Assembly: GCA_937983075.1 (NCBI GenBank)
Contig: CALKAQ010000086.1
Coordinates: forward strand, 1 to 6,599
DNA: 6,599 nt
Reading direction: 5' to 3'
Source: an uncultured bacterium
GTDB taxonomy: Bacteria; Bacillota; Limnochordia; DTU080; JAAYLA01
Shown: positions 1 to 4,884 of the stretch, one piece after another
Layout of the letters: every line of letters starts with the position of its first letter
Numbering within the stretch: position 1 is the stretch's first letter
The notes under the pieces: model-generated
What the model saw: the letters and a program-made list of their open reading frames with translations, nothing else
Told to the model about the DNA's origin: nothing
Databases searched by the model: none
Program-made: the position numbers and the translations under genes

Positions 1-150
1 CAGATGGTCCGTTTCTTTATACACGGATGGCAAAAAGGACAATCCCTTGAGCGTGCGTTGCTCGTCACGTTGTACGATTGGTGGATTCCGATGTTGAATT
101 GGTTGATACGGCTTCAGCCACTCAGATGGCGTGGTGGCTCGTACCGATAA
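1..150 (+). CDS. 3' end of an unidentified plus-strand gene (partial, frame uncertain)
   Basis: An open frame enters from the left edge and ends at TAA (148-150), giving 49 residues. These are rich in Trp and hydrophobic residues (for example ALLVTLYDWWIPMLNWL) and end in a basic tail. I do not recognise a family. A competing frame, 51-200, ends at TGA (198-200) and encodes a convincing terminal membrane helix (AWWLVPITFMLAVASYG followed by MLRRAG). Its codons start with G much more often (about 45% against 18%), which is more coding-like. That frame is closed upstream by TGA at 48-50, so the real gene either ends at 150, or is frameshifted between 51 and 150 and ends at 200. No open minus-strand frame crosses this stretch. 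That a plus-strand gene ends here, before the hairpin at 222, is likely. Its exact end and product are not settled. Confidence 0.4.
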   Translation, partial: QMVRFFIHGWQKGQSLERALLVTLYDWWIPMLNWLIRLQPLRWRGGSYR

Positions 151-216
151 CGTTCATGCTCGCTGTGGCGTCGTACGGGATGCTGCGCCGGGCTGGCTGA
201 CCTTTGAATACACAAA

Positions 217-259
217 AACACGCCCCTATTGCGCGAAGCAATAGGGGCATGTTGGTTTT
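217..259 (-). terminator. Rho-independent terminator of the sdh operon, probably bidirectional
   Basis: A perfect 11-bp inverted repeat (222-232 with 238-248, arms GCCCCTATTGC and GCAATAGGGGC) encloses a 5-nt loop, GCGAA. One C/A mismatch outside it, four more pairs (217-220 with 250-253) extend the stem. Read on the minus strand, the stem lies 25 nt after the sdhB stop and is followed by GTGTTTTTGTG, a usable U-tract. Read on the plus strand it is followed by a weaker run ending TTTT at 256-259, so it could also end the gene to the left. Confidence 0.88.
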
Positions 260-273
260 AAGAAGAGGTGTTT

Positions 274-1020
274 TTATGAGCGAGTCATCGTAGCCTTAGC
301 GTACTCACGCCGCATGCGGGCGATGTTGATGATGGAAATCCCTTTCGGACATGCCGCTTGGCATTCGCCGTGGTTCGAGCAGGCGCCGAAACCTTCGAGA
401 TCCATTTGCTCGACCATGCGTACGACACGCTGCTTTCTTTCGATCTGGCCTTGAGGCAGCAGCGCAAATTGAGAAATCTTTGCGCCGGTGAACAGCGCCG
501 CCGAGGCGTTGGGGCATGCAGCTACGCATGCGCCGCAGCCGATGCAGGCGGCTGCGTCCATGGCTTCTTCAGCATTTTCCTTGGGCACCAAGATGGCGTT
601 GGCATCCGGCGCCGAACCAGTGTTTACCGAGATGTAGCCCCCGGCGCTGATGATGCGGTCTAAGGCCGAACGGTCGACGACGAGGTCTTTGATCACAGGG
701 AAGGCATCGGCGCGAAAGGGTTCCACGGTGATCGTGGCGCCGTCCGGAAAGCTGCGCATACGCAGTTCACACGTGGTACAGCCCAGCTTGGGGCCGTGCG
801 CCATGCCGTTGATCACGAGCCCACACGTACCGCAGATGCCTTCACGGCAGTCGCTGTCGAATTCGATGGGATCTTCGCCTTTGCGTGCCAACTCTTCGTT
901 GAGCACATCGAGCATTTCCAGAAACGACATTTCGGGCAGGATGTTGTCTACCGTGTACTCCTTAAATTCGCCCGGTTGATCCGGCCCCTTCTGTCGCCAG
1001 ATTCTTAGGTTAAACTTCAT
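274..1020 (-). CDS. sdhB: Succinate dehydrogenase / fumarate reductase iron-sulfur subunit
   Basis: The 248-residue subunit carries electrons from the SdhA flavin to the membrane quinone site. The N-terminal ferredoxin-like domain (about 1-105) holds the [2Fe-2S] ligands C58, C63 and C66, plus a fourth that is most likely C84; C81 is an extra nearby Cys. The C-terminal domain has C159-x2-C162-x2-C165-x3-C169-P and C214-x5-C220-x3-C224-P. By the family pattern C159, C162, C165 and C224 bind [4Fe-4S], while C169, C214 and C220 bind [3Fe-4S]. All ligands are present and the length is normal. It is the last gene of the operon, 30 nt after the sdhA stop. A purine-rich AAGGGG lies 10 nt before the ATG, slightly far for a Shine-Dalgarno site. 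The hairpin at 222-248 follows. Sequence alone does not separate succinate oxidation from fumarate reduction; aerobic SDH is my preference. Confidence 0.96.
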   Translation of the reverse strand: MKFNLRIWRQKGPDQPGEFKEYTVDNILPEMSFLEMLDVLNEELARKGEDPIEFDSDCREGICGTCGLVINGMAHGPKLGCTTCELRMRSFPDGATITVEPFRADAFPVIKDLVVDRSALDRIISAGGYISVNTGSAPDANAILVPKENAEEAMDAAACIGCGACVAACPNASAALFTGAKISQFALLPQGQIERKQRVVRMVEQMDLEGFGACSNHGECQAACPKGISIINIARMRREYAKATMTRS

Positions 1021-1050
1021 GCCGTTACCGCCCCTTCGAAACCTGGAATG

Positions 1051-2982
1051 TTACTTGTAGCTGCGCTGTGTCGGGCGTGCATATTCAAAGACAAGTTCCT
1101 CTTTATGCCGCACCGGCGGTTCGTTGTCGCCTTTGTATTCCCAAACGGCGACGTGAGAGAACTCGTCATCTCTGCGCAGGGCCTCGCCATCCGGCGTCTG
1201 GTACTCTTCACGGAAATGGCCGCCGCATGATTCCTCGCGTTCCAGCGCATCTTGGGCCATCAATTCACCGAGTTCAAGGAAGTCAGCTACACGGCCTGCG
1301 AGTTCGAGATTCTTGTTCAACTCTTGATCGGTTCCTACGACTTTGACGTTCTTCCAATACTCTTCTCGCAGCGCCCGAATCTCGGAAATCGCTTCCTTAA
1401 GGCCCTTCTCGTTGCGTGCCATGCCGACCTTGTCCCACATGATGCGACCGAGCTCCCAATGGAATTCCCGCGGCGTTTTCTTGCCGTTGATCGAAAGCAG
1501 CCGCTTGATTTGATCCTTGACCTGTCGGATGCCTTCGGCAAATGCTGGATGATCGGTTGTCAATCCGTCGGGTCGGTGGTCGGCCAAAAAGTCGGCGATG
1601 GTGGCAGGGAGGATAAAGTAGCCGTCAGCCAAACCTTGCATCAGTGCACTTGCCCCGAGGCGGTTGGCGCCGTGATCCGAGAAGTTGGCCTCGCCCAGCG
1701 CGTACAGACCAGGGATGGTGGTCATCAAATTGTAATCGACCCAGAGCCCACCCATGGTGTAGTGGGGAGCGGGGTAGATGCGCATGGGCGTTTCGAACGG
1801 ATCTTCATCGGTAATTTCTTTGTACATCGCAAACAAGTTGCCGTAGCGCTCGCGGATGACGTCTTTACCGAGCCGCTGAATCGCTTCGCTGAAGTCGAGG
1901 TAAACCGCGTATCCGGTCGGACCTACGCCGTAACCGGCGTCGCACATGGCTTTGGCCGCACGGGACGCAATGTCTCGAGGCACCAAGTTGCCGAACGAGG
2001 GGTACTTGCGTTCGAGGAAGTAGTCCCGTTCGGATTCGGGAATTTCATGTGGCGGCCGGGTGTCTCCCTTTTTCTTCGGGACCCAGACGCGGCCGTCGTT
2101 GCGCAAGCTTTCGCTCATCAAGGTCAGCTTCGATTGGCCCGTGCCGGCTTGCGGCAGGCAGGTAGGGTGAATTTGCGTGAAGCACGGATTGGCGAAAAAC
2201 GCACCTTTTTTGTACGCACGCCAAATGGCCGTCGCGTTGCTGTTCACCGCGTTGGTGGACAGGTAGAAAACCGTAGAATAGCCGCCGGTCGCGAGGCAGA
2301 CGGCGTCGCCGGCGTACGCTTCGATTTCACCCGTGACCAGGTTGCGGCAAATGATGCCGCGAGCGCGGCCGTCAATTACGACCAGGTCGAGCATTTCGCG
2401 CCGGGGGAACAGCTTGACCTTTCCGGCGTCGACTTGTCGCATGAGGGCGCTGTAGCAGCCTAAAAGCAATTGTTGCCCTGTTTGACCGCGGGCATAAAAC
2501 GTGCGGGAAACTTGAGCTCCGCCGAACGAGCGGTTGGCCAGCGTACCGCCGTATTCACGTGCAAACGGCACACCTTGCGCGACACATTGATCGATGATGT
2601 TGTTGCTCAGCTCGGCGAGGCGATAGACGTTGGCTTCACGAGCGCGATAGTCGCCGCCTTTGATGGTGTCGTAGAACAACCGCCATACGCTGTCGCCGTC
2701 GTTTTGATAGTTTTTCGCCGCATTGATGCCGCCCTGGGCAGCAACACTGTGCGCTCGGCGTGGGGAGTCTTGAATGCAGAAGTTCAACACGTTGTAGCCG
2801 AGCTCGCCCAACGTTGCGGCAGCGGATGCACCCGCTAAACCGGTACCGACCACGATAATGGTGTACTTCCGTTTATTGGCGGGATTCACCAGTTTCATGG
2901 AGGCTTTATGATTCGACCATTTGTCTTGAAGCGGGCCGTCAGGAATTTTTGCGTCGAGAATGGTGTTCACGTTGGTACTCAC
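1051..2982 (-). CDS. sdhA: Succinate dehydrogenase / fumarate reductase flavoprotein subunit, long class
   Basis: This is the catalytic subunit, oxidising succinate to fumarate at a covalently bound FAD on the cytoplasmic side. I start it at GTG (2982), giving 643 residues, because GGGAGGT lies 5 nt upstream and the resulting N-terminus (STNVNTILDAKIPDGP) resembles this class. An upstream ATG at 3027 would overlap sdhC and has no such site. Visible landmarks: the dinucleotide-binding GTGLAG at 46-51; H78 in the RRAHSVAAQGG motif as the FAD-linked His; HPT at 272-274; E291 in SESLRNDGR; R336 in PRDIASR as the probable proton-transfer Arg; H407 in PHYTMGG; R441 in GANRLGAS. All expected active-site residues are present. 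The sequence resembles the roughly 640-residue Bacteroidetes/Actinobacteria enzymes more than the roughly 586-residue B. subtilis SdhA. It sits 28 nt after sdhC and 30 nt before sdhB, consistent with one transcript. Confidence 0.96.
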   Translation of the reverse strand: MSTNVNTILDAKIPDGPLQDKWSNHKASMKLVNPANKRKYTIIVVGTGLAGASAAATLGELGYNVLNFCIQDSPRRAHSVAAQGGINAAKNYQNDGDSVWRLFYDTIKGGDYRAREANVYRLAELSNNIIDQCVAQGVPFAREYGGTLANRSFGGAQVSRTFYARGQTGQQLLLGCYSALMRQVDAGKVKLFPRREMLDLVVIDGRARGIICRNLVTGEIEAYAGDAVCLATGGYSTVFYLSTNAVNSNATAIWRAYKKGAFFANPCFTQIHPTCLPQAGTGQSKLTLMSESLRNDGRVWVPKKKGDTRPPHEIPESERDYFLERKYPSFGNLVPRDIASRAAKAMCDAGYGVGPTGYAVYLDFSEAIQRLGKDVIRERYGNLFAMYKEITDEDPFETPMRIYPAPHYTMGGLWVDYNLMTTIPGLYALGEANFSDHGANRLGASALMQGLADGYFILPATIADFLADHRPDGLTTDHPAFAEGIRQVKDQIKRLLSINGKKTPREFHWELGRIMWDKVGMARNEKGLKEAISEIRALREEYWKNVKVVGTDQELNKNLELAGRVADFLELGELMAQDALEREESCGGHFREEYQTPDGEALRRDDEFSHVAVWEYKGDNEPPVRHKEELVFEYARPTQRSYK

Positions 2983-2987
2983 CTCGG

Positions 2988-2994
2988 ACCTCCC
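2988..2994 (-). promoter_or_regulatory. Shine-Dalgarno site that fixes the GTG start of sdhA
   Basis: On the minus strand GGGAGGT is followed after 5 nt by GTG (2982-2980). It lies in the 28-nt gap between the sdhC stop and sdhA. It is the best ribosome binding site near this boundary and argues against the upstream ATG at 3027, which is inside sdhC. Confidence 0.85.
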
Positions 2995-3010
2995 AAAGTC
3001 AACGTCGGAT

Positions 3011-3697
3011 TTAAGGCATCGGTACAAAGAAGTAGACGTACAAAGGCAGAATCACAAAACCGCCGGCTAGAAGAATGGCAAAGATGATGCCGACAGAGTA
3101 CATGATGGGGAGGTACCGCTTGTTCATCGCACCGAGTGACTGCAGTGCACTCCAAAAGCCGTGACGGAGGTGCATCCCCAACAAAAGCATGAGAGCGGAG
3201 TAGCCAAAAGCGATACCTGGGACTTTAAACTTTTCGACAACCAAACGGTACAGATCACGCACCACTTGACCGTCGATAGTCGTTTCATAGTAGGTTCCGA
3301 GACTGAACATCCCTACGTGTATCGGAACAAAGATGGCCAGTGCGATGCCCGTGATGATCATGGAGCGTGAAGAAGCCGAGAGCTTCGACGGGCCGCCCTT
3401 GCTGGCGTACATCGCGTACCGGCTTTTACGCGCACGTCGGTTTTCGAAGAAAACGCGGATGCCGGTGATGATGTGAAAGAGGAAAAACAACGCCAAGGCA
3501 ACCCGGATGATATTCAGCGGCGTCCGGAAGCCTTGGAGCGTGTGGGAATAAAGATTGAACGACCGACCGCCGTCCGGAATGAAAAGGGCTAAATTGCCCG
3601 CTAAATGGACAATAAGGAAACCGATCAATAAAAGACCGGTCACTGCCATAATGAGTTTTTGGCCGATGGTTGTTTGCCATCTCCGATGTGTTGCCAT
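3011..3697 (-). CDS. sdhC: Succinate dehydrogenase cytochrome b subunit (single diheme membrane anchor, b558 type)
   Basis: This membrane anchor binds two b hemes and the quinone. From the ATG at 3697 it is 228 residues. Five hydrophobic segments are visible, at about 14-40, 62-84, 110-134, 160-180 and 198-225. Candidate heme-ligand His residues lie one in each of the first four: H31 (IVHLAGN), H75 (LFHIITG), H127 (PIHVGMF) and H176 (GMHLRHGFW; H179 is close by). One anchor gene and no sdhD mark a type B complex, normally coupled to menaquinone. The start is ambiguous. The ATG at 3715 adds six residues (MARRVD) but has no Shine-Dalgarno site, and a small hairpin touches it. The ATG at 3697 has GAGG 9 nt upstream, so I prefer it. 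The Wolinella FrdC proton-path Glu two residues before the distal heme His appears to be Gly here. It is the first gene of the operon. Confidence 0.92.
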   Translation of the reverse strand: MATHRRWQTTIGQKLIMAVTGLLLIGFLIVHLAGNLALFIPDGGRSFNLYSHTLQGFRTPLNIIRVALALFFLFHIITGIRVFFENRRARKSRYAMYASKGGPSKLSASSRSMIITGIALAIFVPIHVGMFSLGTYYETTIDGQVVRDLYRLVVEKFKVPGIAFGYSALMLLLGMHLRHGFWSALQSLGAMNKRYLPIMYSVGIIFAILLAGGFVILPLYVYFFVPMP

Positions 3698-3715
3698 ATC
3701 GACACGCCTCGCCAT

Positions 3716-3732
3716 GGTATGTTTTACACACC
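3716..3732 (-). other. Small inverted repeat next to the upstream sdhC ATG
   Basis: In the sdh leader, GGTGTG and CATACC flank a 5-nt TAAAA loop. As RNA all six pairs form, one of them G-U. The repeat ends directly at the ATG at 3715. It could block ribosome access to that ATG, or be a protein site in DNA. It is short enough to be chance. Confidence 0.3.
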
Positions 3733-3831
3733 GTCCCTAGTGCAGTTTTTTAAAATGATACAAAAAGACTTGACCCTTGATATGAATTGCTGTAGGTCCA
3801 ATCGCCAGAGGGTTAGCTTACTCACAATAAC

Positions 3832-3860
3832 ATAATAACAGAGGAGTTCAATAGTGTCTA
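3832..3860 (-). promoter_or_regulatory. Sigma-A type promoter for sdhCAB
   Basis: On the minus strand TAGACA (3860-3855, 5 of 6 matches to TTGACA) is separated by exactly 17 bp from TATTAT (3837-3832, 5 of 6 matches to TATAAT). The predicted start is near 3825, giving a leader of about 110-130 nt before sdhC. It points at the operon, lies in the divergent intergenic region, and is the best promoter match I found there. Confidence 0.65.
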
Positions 3861-3880
3861 ATGTGTACCTGCCGCCGGCG

Positions 3881-3899
3881 TGATAGTCTAGACCTATCA
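3881..3899. promoter_or_regulatory. Predicted LysR-type regulator box (ATAG-N7-CTAT, T-N11-A)
   Basis: TGATAG (3881-3886) and CTATCA (3894-3899) form a perfect 6-bp inverted repeat with a 7-bp spacer. The inner 15 bp, 3883-3897, fit the classic LysR-type form ATAG-N7-CTAT, with T3884 and A3896 making T-N11-A. The spacer contains a further 8-bp palindrome, GTCTAGAC (3886-3893). A third half-site, TGATA (3902-3906), pairs with TATCA (3895-3899) across 2 bp. The centre at 3890 is about 65 bp upstream of the predicted sdh start, the usual place for the high-affinity site of such regulators. It also adjoins the lysR promoter. Confidence 0.68.
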
Positions 3900-3901
3900 T
3901 T

Positions 3902-3910
3902 TGATATACT
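3902..3910 (+). promoter_or_regulatory. Extended -10 promoter for the lysR gene
   Basis: TG-A-TATACT is an extended -10 element (TGn plus a hexamer with 5 of 6 consensus matches). No good -35 hexamer lies 16-18 bp upstream, which extended -10 promoters tolerate. The predicted start is near 3917, leaving a leader of about 37 nt before the ATG at 3954. The LysR box ends 3 bp before this element, so a bound regulator would compete with RNA polymerase, consistent with autorepression. Confidence 0.5.
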
Positions 3911-3953
3911 TGTCGGAGTCACGTTGTCTACTTCCATGTTGGTGGAGGCTGCA

Positions 3954-4853
3954 ATGGAACTGAGGCAGTTACGGTATTTTCTGGCTTTGGCCGAGCACCG
4001 GCATTTTGGCCGGGCGGCCGAATCGCTGCACATCACCCAACCTTCTCTCAGCCAACAAATCAAAGCGCTTGAAACCGAGCTCGGTACCATTTTATTCGAC
4101 CGCTCGCGGCGCCATGTGGCGTTGACACCGGAAGGAGCGGTTTTGCTGTCATATGCCAGGCGCATTGTCGATTTGGTCGAAGACGCCCGAGCTGAATTGG
4201 CCGATCAGAAGCGTCTTCAGCAGGGCCATATTCGCCTCGGCGCCACCCCGACGCTGGGCGGCTATTTGCTGCCGAAACTCTTGTGGCAGTTTCACCAGCG
4301 GTTTCCGGGGCTGGACTTGACCATTACGGAAGACGGATCAGACCGTTTGGCTCAGCAGCTCAACGAAGGGTTGATCGATTTGGCGCTGCTTGTCGAGGGA
4401 CCGAAAGTTGAAAACATGGCGTTTGAGTTTCTGCTGCAAGAGCGCATTTTTGTCGGTTTGCCGCCGGATCATCCGCTGAGCAAGCGGAAGTCGATCGCCT
4501 TGGCCGAACTCAAAGACGACCGCTTTATCCTTTGTCGTGAGGGGTACCATTTGCGAAGCTTGACGCTCGAGGCTTGTCAGTCGGTCGGTTTTTCGCCAAG
4601 GGTGACGGTGAGCGGTACCGATGTCGACACCGCGCTGCGCTTTGTGCAGGCGGGCCTTGGCGTCACGTTGATTCCGGAGTTCGTGGCGAGTTCGGTACAA
4701 GGCGTAGCCACACCCGTGCTGGAAAATCCGGCCTTGCATCGGAGCATCGGGATCGCTTGGAATCCCCAACGCTATCTTTCGCAAGCGTCATCCGCAATGC
4801 TCCGCTTTCTCAGGGAGGCATGCCGGGCGTTCGCCACACCGGGAACGGAGTAG
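3954..4853 (+). CDS. LysR-family transcriptional regulator, divergent from sdhCAB
   Basis: This is a 299-residue protein of normal family length. The N-terminal winged helix-turn-helix spans about 1-60, with the typical MELRQLRYFLALAEH start, the FGRAAESLHITQPSLSQQI recognition region and the FDRSRRHVALTPEG wing. A linker helix follows to about 88. The periplasmic-binding-protein-like effector domain runs from about 91 (HIRLGATPT; the Thr residues at 98 and 100 are at the usual effector-contact position) to about 290, with the common AGLGVTLIPE segment at 243-251. I chose the ATG at 3954 because GGAGG lies 5 nt upstream and the protein then begins as the family does; the in-frame ATG at 3861 would add 31 residues unlike the family. 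The effector cannot be read from sequence. Divergence from sdhCAB and the shared box suggest control of succinate oxidation and of its own gene. The effector domain looks CynR/AlsR/CcpC-like in general form only. Confidence 0.94.
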   Translation: MELRQLRYFLALAEHRHFGRAAESLHITQPSLSQQIKALETELGTILFDRSRRHVALTPEGAVLLSYARRIVDLVEDARAELADQKRLQQGHIRLGATPTLGGYLLPKLLWQFHQRFPGLDLTITEDGSDRLAQQLNEGLIDLALLVEGPKVENMAFEFLLQERIFVGLPPDHPLSKRKSIALAELKDDRFILCREGYHLRSLTLEACQSVGFSPRVTVSGTDVDTALRFVQAGLGVTLIPEFVASSVQGVATPVLENPALHRSIGIAWNPQRYLSQASSAMLRFLREACRAFATPGTE

Positions 4854-4858
4854 GCGAA

Positions 4859-4884
4859 AGCTCCGTGGCCATCGCCAAGGAGCT
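4859..4884. terminator. Hairpin between convergent lysR and ABC transporter genes, possible bidirectional terminator
   Basis: AGCTCC (4859-4864) pairs with GGAGCT (4879-4884). After a single mismatch, TGGC (4866-4869) pairs with GCCA (4874-4877) around a 4-nt CATC loop. It fills the 30-bp gap between the lysR stop (4853) and the ABC gene stop (4884). The U-tracts are poor: TTT on the minus strand and none close on the plus strand. Placement supports termination, the tails do not. Confidence 0.45.

Noticed and set aside
1252..2463. Long plus-strand open frame (403 codons) antisense to sdhA
   Set aside because: It lies entirely opposite a well-supported sdhA. Its protein shows no domain, and it has no ribosome binding site I could see. 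Such frames are common opposite GC-biased codons.
3717..3730. Possible CcpA catabolite (cre) site, TGTAAAACATACCA on the minus strand
   Set aside because: The outer bases fit, but the central CG that defines cre sites is missing.
3770..3798. Plus-strand -35-like TTGACC upstream of lysR
   Set aside because: At 17 bp the -10 position reads TAGGTC, a poor match, and the resulting leader would be long. The extended -10 at 3902-3910 is better.
3826..3840. Short direct repeat AATAACA-T-AATAACA in the divergent region
   Set aside because: It has only two 7-bp A/T-rich copies, and it coincides with the sdh -10 region, so base composition explains it. No iteron-like array is present.
3861..3953. Upstream in-frame extension of the LysR protein from the ATG at 3861
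   Set aside because: It would add 31 residues unlike the family, has no good ribosome binding site, and covers the predicted regulator half-site and promoter. The ATG at 3954 has GGAGG at 5 nt and the canonical N-terminus.
4338..4784. Minus-strand open frame opposite lysR
   Set aside because: It overlaps the conserved LysR effector domain in antisense and shows no motif or start site of its own.
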